A DNA stretch of 64,000 nt, taken from the NCBI GenBank assembly GCA_031763025.1, contig JASSKH010000031.1, positions 1,364,001-1,428,000 on the forward strand. The letters are read 5' to 3'. Under the pieces are notes generated by a model. The model was not told the origin of the DNA. It did no database searches and saw only the letters and a list, made by a program, of their open reading frames with translations. Source of the DNA: Macrocystis pyrifera. Its lineage: Eukaryota; Sar; Phaeophyceae; Laminariales; Laminariaceae. The translations under genes were made by a program, and so were the position numbers. Below, piece by piece: positions 42,901-51,920 of this stretch (positions within the stretch are counted from its first letter, which is position 1; every line of letters starts with the position of its first letter).

Positions 42901-45762
42901 TTTGAAGATGGCGCCCCGATAAGAATCTCAGGCTTGCCCAGATTAGGTGTTTCTTCTTGGCGGGCCCATACTGTAATGCGAGTGATTCGCGGAAGAGATT
43001 GCAGGGTACGACATGTATGGTACCTTGTATATACCAATATGTCCGTAAATATAATCAACGTTGGGGTGTTCATATAAACAACAATAATTTCCTTACTTTT
43101 CCGGACAAAGTGCTAGGTGCTAGAGAGGGCTGGGGTTAGTGTCAAAAATAGCATATGGGAACAAGTACTGCAAACGAGAAGAAACGAAAACGATGTAGCG
43201 ATCGTTTTTTCGGTAACAAAATATGAATCCTTAATTTTGGTCGGATATTTTTTTTTTCAACATTAAACGAACAGTAGTACAATATAGTTTTGGCCGCCTT
43301 CATCGTTGGAACGATCTTTTTTTCAACAACGGCAATAGTGTTTTGGTAATTTTGGTACATTTGTTTGGCAGAGTTCATGGAGACAAGTTTTGATTCAGGG
43401 TACGAACAGGGTTGGCGTTACACAAACATGCCTCGTTTGGGTTTCAGTTTTAGGAGTGTTGAGATGTACAAGTTTTGTCTTTCTGTGGGCACGCCGGAGT
43501 TTTGGGCTGGGTTTGTATTACCGATATGTGACGTGTGGCTTGCGTGCACGCGGCCAGACATAATGTACCGTATCCGGTGTACATATTATCTGAGTGTATC
43601 CTAAACATCGCGGGGCAAAATGCCAAGGGCAAGCCGGCAGCGCCTTACACCCCCTTACAACCCCCCTCCCCTCGCGCCCGCCCGCCCGTCTGCCCGCTCG
43701 GTGCCAACTCACCAAGGCGACAGTCTCCACTGCGAACCCGTGCCTTCTGTCGGCCAAGCTCTCCGCCGCCGCTGCTGCCCGCGCCGTCTCACGCGTGGCG
43801 GTGCTCCTCTCCCTCCTCGTCTCGTGCTCTCGCCATGCCAGCACCACCTTTGCCGCACGATCCTTAATTTCCTCCTCCCACAGAACCAAGCATCCTAGGC
43901 ACTTCCAGGTGCCGACCCATTCCCCGGAACCAGGGCAGCCGTTAGCTCCGGCGCAGAGAGCGGTGCCGTGCCACCACTTCTGGCAGCGGCCACAGGTCTT
44001 ACCAGTCTTCGGCTTTCCCTGTTGATGGCACGCCTGGCACGTCAGTAAACTTCGCTTCCTTCTTCCGCTCTCAGACAGCAATGACGACGACGACCTCGCC
44101 ACCGTAGTTACCCTTGCCCCAGCCGCAGCCGCAGTACCACCAGCAGTACTATTAGCACCATCGGTCGTAGCTCCAGCAACCGCAGCACCACCAGCACCAC
44201 CAGTAGCAGCACCAGCGCCAGTAGCAGCACCAGAAGCGGCAGCATCACCACCACCAAAAGCCGCAGCACCAGCAGCCCCAGCAGCAGCAACCGCAGAATC
44301 AGCGCCAGCACCGAGACCAACACCACGAACATCACTATACTCAACACCAAGGCCATCACCAATACGACCGTCAACACCACCACAATCACCGCCACCAATA
44401 CCACCAACACCAACACCGCCGCCGCTGTCGGCGGTTGCGACCGGTGAGGGCTTGCACCGCGACGTTGTGCCGCAGCGGCCGCTGTGACTTGATATCGCAT
44501 CGGACGTGGCTGCGGGCGCGGCAGTAGCTGTCTCGGCCGTGATGGAAGCGGCAGTGGAAATGATAGCGGTCGCCATGGCTTTCCGCGGACGGGTCATGTC
44601 GGTCGATGACAAGGGCTTGCAGCCCGAGGCGTTCGCGGGAACCGTGTCGAGAGCGGCGACGGTGGGCGTGATTCCCCCGTAGTACGACTTCGGCGTCACA
44701 GCACTGCCCTGGTCGACACCACTGTGGCTGTTTACAGCGTCACCACCGTCGTCGTCGCTCATGGGCAAGGTTCTAGCGACGGAAGTGAGAAGAAGAGGAG
44801 AGGGCGGAAGACAAGAGATCGCCCTTTTTAGGCCCCCTCCCTCTTCCAGCGCAGGGCCAAGCGGCCTCGCTGGTAACCTCGCCTTTCCCTCGTCTTCTTG
44901 CTCTTTCAAACTTTCTTGCGGCGACAACACCTCCGCAGACATATCATCGTCGTCGCTCTCCACGATAACACGCCTCCTGCGTGGCTTCGCAGCCGCCAAC
45001 TTCCCCGTGGTGGCGGTGGCGGTAGCGGCGGTGGCGGTGGTAGCAGTGAAGGTGGAGGTGGGGACGGAGGTAACTCCACTATACTTCGACGGCGCACGGC
45101 AAGGCTGGAAGGAATTTCCCGCCGCCGTCAATGCGGCCTTCGCCGCCTCCGACTCCGCCCGTTCCGCCTCTCGCCTCTCCGCCTCCGCCGCCTCCCCCAA
45201 GCGCGCCCAGACGGGTCCACCGCGAGCCACTCCATCCCGCCTTCGCTGGCACTCGTCACACTTCCACTGTCCGTCCGCGGAACGGGGGTCCTGGTCCAGA
45301 CAGGCCCCGTGGATCGTCAGGCTACATTGGCCGCAGCGCTCCCTCGCCATCGCTTTAGGCGTGCCAGGCGCCTTGCTGCGGAGGCAACGTAGGCACCACG
45401 TCCCGCCCCCTCGCACGATGGCCCCCTTGCCTTCAAAAAACGGGTGTACGTTGTCGTCTCCGGCGCCCCTAGCGCCGCCGGGGCAGTCCGCACACACCCA
45501 ATCAGGCGGGGCTGTGTGCTTGGCGTTGTACCCCGCGCACCGGGGGTGAAAGATGGACCTGCAAGCGCGGCAGCAGGCCGTCGATCTGCGCGTCACGCCT
45601 CTATTGCAGGCCTTGCAAACGGGGCCAGGGTTGTTGCACGATGGACCAGGTCCCGCCGGCGGCATGGGCGTCGCTGTCTCCCTTGTCTCCGAAACTTCCT
45701 CTGCAGGAACCGTACTCTGAGGACGATCGTCAGGAATCGAACAAGGGGTTTTCAGGCCGATG
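21019..45762 (-). CDS. PHD-finger / JmjC-domain chromatin protein (about 11 exons; first exon not found)
   Basis: Predicted nuclear histone reader and Fe(II)/2-oxoglutarate demethylase, roughly 3,180 residues from the exons listed. The order is: two adjacent PHD fingers, a low-complexity linker with a third PHD finger, then a JmjC domain built from six small exons. The iron triad is visible as T-H-M-D (His 36744-36746, Asp 36738-36740) and G-T-L-H (His 27746-27748). Next comes a tail of about 2,200 residues with an AT-hook (KRGRGRPRKG, about 27.13 kb), an internal duplication and Ser/Arg-rich repeats. Coding phases agree at every junction from 45762 to 27868. Linking the PHD exon to the JmjC exons rests on this phase agreement and a shared direction; two separate genes remain possible. 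Domain assignment is firm; substrate and exact KDM subfamily are not known. Confidence 0.82.
22070..24796 (-). CDS. PHD-JmjC gene: Arg/Ser-rich tail exon
   Basis: About 908 open codons dominated by R, S, G, E and D with repeated EERSRSRH-like units. Its first ~120 residues duplicate the end of the previous exon (PRKALGRTRSR, VAVAIAGGTAEAARE, ASATSVS). It ends at the consensus donor GCCG|GTAAGG. It could instead be untranslated if the TGA at 24818 is real. Confidence 0.62.
24865..27868 (-). CDS. PHD-JmjC gene: end of JmjC domain and first part of tail
   Basis: The first ~60 codons (VNDRIDDDPTLRQRL ... YLVPSGTLHEFMNAVPSLSV) complete the JmjC domain with the third iron ligand. About 940 low-complexity codons follow, rich in Ala, Ser, Gly, Arg and Pro, with an AT-hook. 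Read without a further intron, the frame reaches a TGA at 24818-24820. A 68-nt GT-AG intron (24797-24864) would skip it in phase; a 2-bp GT duplication is the alternative explanation. Confidence 0.75.
28166..28275. repeat. Short tandem repeat, ~50-57-bp unit
   Basis: Two clear units based on TTCGGAGC..AGAA.GATG.AGC, with degenerate relatives on either side (28000-28360), in the JmjC intron before the tail exon. The rest of this intron (28360-29189) has no recognised feature. Confidence 0.65.
29190..29329 (-). CDS. PHD-JmjC gene: JmjC core exon
   Basis: Joins as THMD-GMGSFTAIGGLKAGEK and ends KPGGSSYV. Acceptor GTTACAG|GA, donor GTC|GTAAGT, both near consensus. It completes the strand following the HxD motif. 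Confidence 0.9.
29752..30000. mobile_element. MITE family B copy 1
   Basis: 249 bp with terminal inverted repeats: left GAGGCGTTTTAGGATAGAGG, right ACCTCTGTCGTAGAACGCGT. The internal block GACGATTTTGGGTTAAGGAA is shared with 57900-58155. It is inserted at the edge of the GGGTC satellite. Confidence 0.8.
30001..35105. repeat. GGGTC satellite array, about nine ~590-bp monomers
   Basis: Monomers share the order: (GGGTCGGGTC)n with TCAAGAGGTTTTCAAA and TCAGGAGGTGTTC, a CCCGCGGGTC block, a unique AT-richer segment with CATCCATCCATAC and AGCCAGGCCACAT, then TCGACCCACGGGTC. CATCCATCCATAC-type marks at 30298, 30890, 31480, 32172, 32781, 33299, 33888, 34460 and 34979 give periods of roughly 520-690 bp. 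A leading partial array lies at 29570-29750. All of it lies within a single intron. Confidence 0.92.
31466..31619 (+). repeat. 76-bp duplication inside one satellite monomer
   Basis: CGCATGCCCGCGTCCTTCTC-type sequence through ACAATAAACT occurs twice in succession, unlike in the other monomers. It looks like a recent local duplication. Confidence 0.85.
35213..35242 (+). repeat. TGATC pentamer microsatellite
   Basis: About five perfect TGATC units next to the right end of the satellite array. Confidence 0.9.
35243..35990. other. JmjC intron sequence, nothing recognised
   Basis: Between the satellite and the GGGAC repeats. A ATGATGATGATG microsatellite (35706-35720) is the only clear structure. 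Confidence 0.5.
35990..36560 (+). repeat. GCGGGACGTGTTTGTGCGGG degenerate tandem repeat
   Basis: Units of roughly 50-60 bp containing GCGGGACG, TTTGTGCGGG and ACGGGATTTCAC recur from 36049 and from 36335 to 36500, followed by CCCGCGGGATAAATCCCGTG. It ends about 175 bp from the HxD exon. Confidence 0.7.
36737..36977 (-). CDS. PHD-JmjC gene: JmjC exon with HxD iron ligands
   Basis: Starts VLNWLPTDPLMKGL and ends GGSTTHMDG, the JmjC His-x-Asp motif; phase 1 at the donor GACG|GTGAGA. A degenerate copy of its acceptor edge lies at 37088-37128. A C-run and the 7.4-kb satellite-bearing intron follow. Confidence 0.9.
37088..37128 (-). repeat. Decoy copy of JmjC exon acceptor edge
   Basis: Shares CAGTCGGAAGCCAG and flanking bases with the exon start at 36945-36977 (minus-strand CTGGCTTCCGACTG). 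It lies about 147 bp upstream in the intron. Confidence 0.7.
37130..38315. other. JmjC intron sequence, nothing recognised
   Basis: T-rich runs (37926-37945, 38000-38035 on the plus strand) and short frames only; no transposon ends seen. Confidence 0.5.
38316..38369 (-). CDS. PHD-JmjC gene: 18-codon exon with tandem acceptors
   Basis: QSKAVRNEARGGFRELEV. Three closely spaced AGs (CCAGGCAGCAG) precede it; the second and third give phase 0, the first would shift frame. Donor GTC|GTGAGC. Confidence 0.72.
38485..38667 (-). CDS. PHD-JmjC gene: 61-codon exon
   Basis: DLMEFLGKRKGLTCKISGKA and on to GTFFLDTASGQAE. Acceptor GTCTCGCAG|GAC, donor GAG|GTTTGT. This is the N-terminal approach to the JmjC fold. 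Confidence 0.85.
38770..39960. other. JmjC intron sequence, nothing recognised
   Basis: Left part of the 2,061-nt intron between 38668 and 40728. No recognisable element until the MITE A pair. Confidence 0.5.
39964..40073. mobile_element. MITE family A copy 6
   Basis: TIRs TACGGGGGACCATAGTAAAT and a slightly diverged right end (CCCCCGCAATC). It lies only 89 bp from copy 7. Confidence 0.88.
40163..40273. mobile_element. MITE family A copy 7
   Basis: Opposite internal orientation to copy 6 (AACAATATTTGGTCC near the right end). The left TIR carries the GGTCCATAGTTAATAGG variant also seen in copies 8 and 10. Confidence 0.88.
40729..40794 (-). CDS. PHD-JmjC gene: 22-codon exon
   Basis: LDICWKHQIFAVVEGVFDPQ then VE. 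Acceptor is an 8-T run plus CAG, donor GAG|GTGAGT; both are strong. Confidence 0.85.
40895..41310 (+). repeat. ~110-120-bp tandem repeat, four units
   Basis: Units contain GGCACGTCAAGGCCTCTTG, a TACTGTTTATAATG block, GAGGGCGGTCAGTCAAGGGG and TCAAACCGCGGTCTCCTAC. The two central units are nearly identical; the outer ones are diverged. It lies in a JmjC intron. Confidence 0.88.
42015..42149 (-). CDS. PHD-JmjC gene: 45-codon exon
   Basis: Encodes PPVGFPPAGILPFLNVEAIE and on to CVSAK. Acceptor GCGCCAG|CCA keeps phase 0; the more pyrimidine-rich alternative CCCGCAG|GT at 42124 would need a phase-1 partner. Donor AAG|GTACGG. Confidence 0.7.
42382..42438 (-). CDS. PHD-JmjC gene: candidate 19-codon exon
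   Basis: Encodes DVKLPRFSLNGAVSACEDK. Phase 0 on both sides; acceptor GTTGAG|GAC is weak, donor AAG|GTGAAA acceptable. It is followed by a 232-nt pyrimidine-rich intron. Only this frame is open, which favours it, but it could be chance. Confidence 0.5.
43713..45762 (-). CDS. PHD-JmjC gene: large exon with three PHD fingers
   Basis: The acceptor CCATTAG|C follows an 11-T tract. Counting from the ATG at 45665, PHD1 is about residues 17-61 (CKAC, CRAC, HPRC, CADC), PHD2 about 90-140 (WCLRC, CGQC, HGAC, CDEC) and PHD3 about 545-593 (CQAC, CGRC, H-x4-C, CLGC), all C4HC3. The linker is Ala/Gly/Thr-rich with an acidic RRVIVESDDDD patch. The strong donor TTG|GTGAGT ends the exon in phase 0. The preceding exon, if ATG 45665 is not the start, was not identified. 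Confidence 0.88.
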
Positions 45763-45834
45763 CTAATGGAAAAAAAAAAAAACTACGGGTCCAATAAAAT
45801 AATATTCCTCAACTATTCGAAGTATTACGTGACT

Positions 45835-45970
45835 GCAACATACGGCTGACTCGCAACCGCCACCAGCCGCCCCGACGTGGGGAAGGATCAGGAAGACAAC
45901 GTAACATACGGCTGAATTTGTTCTCGCACCGCCGCCGCCGCCGTGGGGAAAACAGGGAAACACGTTGTGT
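45835..45970. repeat. ~66-bp tandem duplication upstream of the PHD exon
   Basis: AACATACGGCTGA...CGCACCGCC...GTGGGGAA occurs twice in succession, about 70 bp beyond the exon's acceptor. Confidence 0.65.
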
Positions 45971-46762
45971 TTTTGAGGATTTTTTTTAATCACGCGGCAG
46001 CGCAACTTTTTTTCCATGTTATGATCAGTCAGCACATCGGTCGACGCTTGTAAAAAATCAGCTCATGCGACGATAGACGTTAGAATCAACCTCAGTCGGT
46101 ATAGGTCTTTCTCGGGCGCAACGGTCGGTACTGCTGTGGCTTCAGTCGGACTTGGACGATGGGGAATGCAGCAGTCACCAATGTACCAGGTACGTACGTA
46201 CGTTACGTAGGCAGGGCGTGATGAGCCGAGTTTAACAGACACACCCCCAAACAGTCAGCCTCAGCATGGAGGAAGCCTCTGAATCCTTCTCTGATAGATT
46301 GTGGACAGCAAATCAATATGCTCTATACACGAAGGTGCCATACTGATATACGCTGAAAAATATAACCGCGTTGTGTTCTTGGTCGTCAAACGAATGAAAG
46401 CCTGGACGACGGCGCTCCCCGAATCACGTGCCAAACAAAATAGCGCAAAAATCGATTGCTACGTAGCCCTCTTGAGGATTTCAGACCGGACAATTGCCGA
46501 TATAAAATGACGATTACAGCAACGGCCAGAGCGTGATTGGGGAATGATACGTTTTGGTGTCCGAGTTTCAATGCAAGGAATCGTACGGCATTGGCGCAAC
46601 ATGATCCCATCCGCGCTGCTGGAAACTCACGCTGCTTGTATTGAATACGATTGAGAATGTCAAAGCTAGCGTTGTTTTGATTCGCTATCGAGGGGTTAAT
46701 AATGTATTAATCCTTGATCCGAGATGCACCTGCGACATTCAGACTCTTTGTCTCTCATGGTA

Positions 46763-46832
46763 CTATACGAATATCGTATTATCATAATAATATCTGATTT
46801 TTTTAACACGTTGGGGATTCGACGACGCGTGT
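46763..46832 (+). repeat. Left direct repeat flanking the recombinase remnant
   Basis: Shares ATTATCATAATAATATCTG, a T-run and CACGTTGGGGAT with 47769-47838, about 80% identical over ~70 bp. Confidence 0.75.
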
Positions 46833-46979
46833 CTGGAGGCTCAAGATGGTACGCCGCTGGGTCAATCCGGAAAGGGTTTGTCTCTAAGCTAAAAACGGCC
46901 ATGAACAACACGGAAAAGGGGAAGAATGGGGCCCCGTCCGGCGGGCAGGCAACCCTTGCGCGAGTCCATTAGTAGATTT

Positions 46980-47555
46980 GTACTTCAACCTTGTGTCCAG
47001 GGAACAAAAGCAGGTCGGGGTCCCGGTCAATTACGCGGCACCATTCGATGCGTAGGGGGTACGACCTCTCGTTTACTCTGGGGTCGCAAATTCTGAGGCC
47101 CCCAGAGTCTAGGGGTTTGATCTTAGATTTTCAGTAGGGTAAGACTCTTCGGGCCTCTAGCGAGGCGGTCGTAGTGTAGGCAGACAGGAACTGAGCTTTA
47201 ACCGCCGGGCATATTATCCCCGTCGCTACGACGGAGGGGGCCGGGGTTCTTGGCCCCTTCCGCAGCCTGAATGACCGCCTCCCTGCAAGGCCATTTGCGG
47301 GAGGCAGGCCTGCCGAATCATTTCACGATGCACTCCTTTCGAGTGGGAGGCTCCCTCACCAGATCCCTGGCCGGGACGGCGGTGGACGAGATATTGAAGA
47401 TTGGTGTTTGGGAGACGGAGTCAACAGCAAAGTACTACATCGGGGCCACTTCTACGGTATTGGCCGGGTACGGGGTGGCAAGAGCAAACGCGGCTAGGGC
47501 TACGCGGACGCCAGCCGGCTTCCTCTGTCGCCCGAGTTTGAATAATATTTCGTAG
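46980..47555 (+). pseudogene. Tyrosine-recombinase (YR-type transposon) remnant
   Basis: The best-preserved part is the frame 47271-47555. HSFRVGG (box II His-x2-Arg) is followed by SLAGTAVDEILKIG, then a degenerate GVWETESTAKYYIG with the candidate catalytic Tyr. This is the C-terminal catalytic half of the phage-integrase/YR fold, as found in DIRS/Ngaro-like and Crypton elements. Upstream sequence (47231-47270) continues the same frame through a TGA, and further upstream is broken by stops. The N-terminal half and any reverse transcriptase are missing, so it cannot be active. Which YR transposon class it came from cannot be told from this piece. Confidence 0.8.
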
Positions 47556-47768
47556 CGTGTGCGGGAAAGAGTTGAGGCAAGGGTAAGGAAGTTGGGGTGC
47601 GACAACTACGTATCCGACCAGTGGTCCATTAAGAGCACACAGCAAAATACTGCCAAACGACGCAACGAAGTATGGGCGAGACCACGGGTCGGCGCAGGAG
47701 GCCTCATCCAAAAATCCAATACAGTACTTACATCAAATGACCCAGGACATCGAGACAGAATACCATTA

Positions 47769-47838
47769 ATATAGTATTATACGAGGATCACATTATCATA
47801 ATAATATCTGTTTTTTTTAAACACATTGGGGATCACGT
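47769..47838 (+). repeat. Right direct repeat flanking the recombinase remnant
   Basis: Second copy of the ~70-bp repeat at 46763-46832. The two bracket about 940 bp containing the recombinase fragment. Confidence 0.75.
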
Positions 47839-49400
47839 GCGCGCGATATATCCGGCCTATCTTAGATACTGCTGTATCGAATCAACGGTAGGCCATGGTG
47901 AGGATTTGGATACCTTTGGCCATGCCTCGAGGAACGTTAACACGTTCAAATCGAGTTTCAGCCGCACGTATATACAGCAGTGGGCGCCCGGTGTTAAGAA
48001 ACGTCAATTTGGCGTCCAGGCTCAATGTCTTATTTTTTTTCAGACCTTGATCTAACTCTATTGCATACCAGGTAGGATCTAGAATTGGTCCCACTTCTGA
48101 GCTGTGTTTCTTAACCCAATCTTCTCACTGTTCGTGCCGATCTGAGCCTATTTTTCTTAACATAACGTTTCTGAACTGCGGACGCGCACTACTGTAACAT
48201 GAATTTAGTAGAGTTTCGTGAGTATCGATCTGGGCAGAAATATAAGGATCGTTAGGCATTCATATTGATTTATGAAAGGTCCTTATACTTTCGACCAGAT
48301 TGGTATAAATATATACGTGCACGGTACGAGTATTAAAAATACCAAAACTTCGGGAAAATACTTGAAAAACACCCTGAAAAACAGTCCTCGCTAAGATCGA
48401 CCCTACAGCCCCATGGACTTAATTCGGTACAATGCACGCATCGAAAAACGAAATCGGAACTTTCTCGACGAACACAACTCTGATTCCGAAAAGTCTACTG
48501 CCTGCGAATATAACATTCAACATGTATGTGTAACTGCGGTGCAGGCTCACACTTGTTCAGCTCAGCAAAGGCTCAGCAACACAACAGAGAGATATATATG
48601 CCAACGGACTGAATTTCGGATTTCAACCTCGAACGCAAAGCTGGACCAGGTCGCATCACACGAGTGAGTACCGTTACGTACACCACACAGCAAGGCAATA
48701 CGTATCACCGTACCTGTACAGCTGTATACCGCCGTCGTGGCAACATGGTAACACGCAATATAAGAAGATAACACCCACCCCCCGCCCTGGGACCAGTTTC
48801 CAAGCCGACTTATTACTCCACTAAAGCCAATGGGGCACACGCAGCGAAACGTGGCTTTGGAAAGATCTCGACGACATATTTCCATACGTAGACGCATCGC
48901 TCCCACGGCGTTTGCACCTTCCCCATTGTCGGGAGAAAAATACTCACGAAACTCGTCCGAGGAGGTGTGTTATCATGGGTGTTATACGGCACTTATCAGG
49001 GTACCCGGGTAGAAGGTCAAGAAAGAGTGTATCGTTGCTGTACCTGGGGGTGACCACAGCAGCAAGCAATCAGTACCAGTACCGTAGCCTATATCATACC
49101 ATATAGGACAAAAATAGTCAGCGCGTGCTGAGCACGAATACTTACTGACATGGGAGTGCAGAAACGACGAGGGAAGTCGCCCGCCGGGCAGCCGAGGGCA
49201 GCGAAGTGCTGGCTCACCTCTTTTTCAGGCATCATAGCGGACGTTCCTCGGCCAGCTGCCCAGCCTGCGTATCCACTTCCCTGCAGCAACTGCAGTCGTT
49301 CTGCTGTTCGGCTTTTTCAAACAGAAAACGAAAATTCCTACATGTGGAAGAATGCCACCACAAATTATACAACACCCTCCCTCGTGGCCGTTACATGTTT
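47839..49400. other. Intergenic DNA, no gene recognised
   Basis: Short frames only. The TACCAGGTA word occurs at 48066. No transposon ends identified. Confidence 0.55.
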
Positions 49401-49403
49401 ATG

Positions 49404-49438
49404 CCAATGAGAATGACTGATAGAGTCATTCTCATTGG
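49404..49438. repeat. Perfect 15-bp inverted repeat (hairpin)
   Basis: CCAATGAGAATGACT, five-base loop GATAG, AGTCATTCTCATTGG. The right arm also begins a series of dispersed GTCATTCCCATTG words (49455, 49487, 49525). Confidence 0.9.
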
Positions 49439-49540
49439 TTTATGTTTATGAGGCAGTCATTCCCATTGACCAGCAGCACAATGTTTAGTCATTCCCATTG
49501 CTGATTGACAGAGCAGCAGCAGTAGAGTCATCCCCATTGA
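49424..49540 (+). repeat. AGTCATTCCCATTG short tandem series
   Basis: Four copies of a 14-15-bp word spaced about 31-38 bp, separated by CAGCAGC-containing spacers. The spacers differ, and there is no cas-like gene nearby. Confidence 0.85.
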
Positions 49541-50606
49541 GCAGCAGCTTGGCGTGGATTTTTGTTGCTTCTTTTTTTAGGTGTTTGGTGTTATCTCCAT
49601 TTTTCTCTTTGTGAACTCGATTCGAGCACTACTGCTTCTACGAGGCACCACATCATCCAAGTTGAATTTATCCATGGCGGCATCGTCTTTGAACGCATGC
49701 ACTACTATACACTGTAACAGCGCATGAACATACCTGCATACATGCCAGTTTTGACTTTTTTTTTAATTATGACTTTCAACTGAACTGTCTTTCCTGCTTA
49801 ACTCATATAATATATACCGATGTAGGAGGTTTGACGCTCACAGCGGTCTTCTTCTTCTGGGCGAGCCTTGGTCACAGGTAGGTGTCGTCCCTTCGCCCCC
49901 CCGGTACGTGCCTTAATTTTTGCCGCGCATAGGATTAGGCATTCCCACTGCTCGTCGATTTTCATCGAAGAATGTAGCTAACTCACGCTCTCCTCGCGCT
50001 TTCCGCTATTAATAATGATCATTTTTTATGCAAGAAAAAGTCCTCACGAGTGAGTATGTATGCACTCGACGAGACTTGAACCCACGGAATTGATCTTGTG
50101 TATAGTACCTCACCTATAGGCACGGGGATCACCTACCAAGCGTCCCCACTGGAAAAACAAAATTGAGCTTCTTCCTCCTCCCGCTGCATGCTGTAGCCCG
50201 CCGACCGCCGCAGTTGCTGCTAGAAACCACAACAGTAGACCTAGCCTCTAGGCCTATCAATCGGCAGCGAGCAGTGACGTGCTCTGCTTGTGCACCTATC
50301 ACGAGAAGCTAGGCGGGGGCGCGGGACGAGTGCGGCCGTTCTTCTCTTCTCTCTGCCTCTGGGCAACTTCAGCTATTAGTTTCCGTCGGTAGAACCCATG
50401 ACTATAAATGATTAATTCCGTCGGTTGTGAACAAAACATGCATCTCTCGTGAACGTAGAGATACTCCGCTTCACGAGTGCGTCTGCGAAAAAAACCCTGT
50501 ATTAAGTAGTTTTCTAGAGGTAGTTTGTCATTTCGTCCGCAATAAATAAAAGCGGCGTTGTTTTATCACATTTTATAAGTTTTGAAATACGCTGGCCTAT
50601 ATCTTT

Positions 50607-50951
50607 GACAAGGAATCACATATAATACGCGCGTTCGGTTTATCACAACACTTGTAAAATTCGGTAAAAATGGAATATAGACAAGACGTATTACGCAGCT
50701 TGCAAAGTTGGGTATCACCTATTTAATCACACAGTCGAACTCACAGCTGACGTATTTCAAAATTTATAAAATACGTCACAGCTGTGAGTTCGACTGATTA
50801 AATTAAATAATACCGGGTAGTTGATACCAGGTACTGGTACTCAACTTTGCAAGCTGCGTAATACGTCTCGTCTATATTCCATTTTTACCGAATTTTACAA
50901 GTATTGTGATAAACCGAACGCGCGTATTCTATATATATGTATTTCCTTGTC
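50607..50951. repeat. Long imperfect palindrome (arms about 150-185 bp)
   Basis: The left arm (50607-50757) is the reverse complement of the right arm (50768-50951), centred near 50762. Shared blocks include ACGCGCGTTCGGTTTATCAC, TTTTACCGAATTTTAC and ACGCAGCTTGCAAAGTTG. The right arm has an extra insert carrying TACCAGGTACTGGTAC. Confidence 0.9.
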
Positions 50952-50959
50952 ACATTTAC

Positions 50960-51145
50960 AAAAATTGAAATACGTCAGCTGTGAGTTCGACTGATTAAAT
51001 AGTTGATACTCAACTTCAACAACTTTGCAAGCTGCGTCGTACGTCTCGTCTACTCGTATATCCCATTTTTACTGAATTTTACAAAAAAAGTGTTCTCATA
51101 AGCCGATCGCGCGAATTCTGTATGTACGTGATTCCTTGTTAACCC
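50960..51145. repeat. Third, direct copy of the palindrome arm
   Basis: Repeats the right arm in the same orientation (CAGCTGTGAGTTCGACTGAT, TTTGCAAGCTGCGT, TTACTGAATTTTAC), more diverged than the other two. Confidence 0.85.
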
Positions 51146-51150
51146 CTTTA

Positions 51151-51222
51151 GAACCGCAGTCCTGTTTTGGGGACAAACCAGTCAAATTCCAAGTATATTG
51201 TCCTCAAAACGGAACTGCGGTA
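51151..51222. repeat. 26-bp imperfect hairpin, piggyBac-like end
   Basis: GAACCGCAGTCCTGTTTTGG...CAAAACGGAACTGCGGT; stem about 22/26 matched, preceded by GTTAACCCCTTTA. Similar TTAACCC and GGACAAAC blocks occur elsewhere in the window. Confidence 0.7.
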
Positions 51223-51589
51223 CTAAAATAATTTTTTAAAGAAATAGTTAAGGATATACTCAGTGTGGCTCTCCCCTGGATGCTACCGGGGTCAACAGGA
51301 TAATTTAATAATCATTCTGCGCACTGATACTCATACTCATACTACATAATAACCCGAACGAGGGAGAATGATATAATGTTGCAACATTTTGACATCTTTC
51401 ACTTTACAACTATTATTACAAGAAATGCCCCTTACTTTTCCGGCGGCGGGTTTAGACCAATAATAGGACGGAAAAGAGGTAATAAAGTAAGCCAATACAT
51501 CAGAACCAGCAAACGTAACATGTCATACAGAGTACATGATGAGCTGACCCAGCAGGGACCCTGAGGAGCGTCGGACGATTCTGTACCGC

Positions 51590-51920
51590 ACCGGACAGTT
51601 CATGATCTATCATCGAGATCATCTAGATCTACATGATCTAGATCGATCATGATCTGTAATCGAGATCATTTAGATCAAGATCTATCATCTAGCTCACTAG
51701 ATTATATTATAACTATCATGCCGTGATGACATTCTGTGCAGAGGCTATTACACGGCGCCCACCCGCCTCCGCCTCCATGAGCTAGGCTGCACAGGACAGG
51801 AATGAATATATATATATATATACCTGCCACTACAAGATCTAGATCATGTAGAATAGGAATCAATGATCTGTTCTACAGTAGATCATGAAAATGAGTACAT
51901 AGGAATCGATGATCTGGCCG
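51590..51920. repeat. GATC-rich repeat, partial relative of family F
   Basis: Dense ATCATGATCTAGATC words and a (TA)n run at 51808-51822. The CCGGGCGGGAG landmark of the full element is absent, so the relationship is tentative. Confidence 0.5.

Noticed and set aside
49424-49540. CRISPR-like array
   Set aside because: Repeats are only 14-15 bp, spacers are similar low complexity, and the context is eukaryotic.
50058-50145. Minus-strand tRNA-like segment (GTGGGTTCAAGTCTCGT)
   Set aside because: Only a B-box-like T arm with wobble pairs; no convincing D or acceptor stem.
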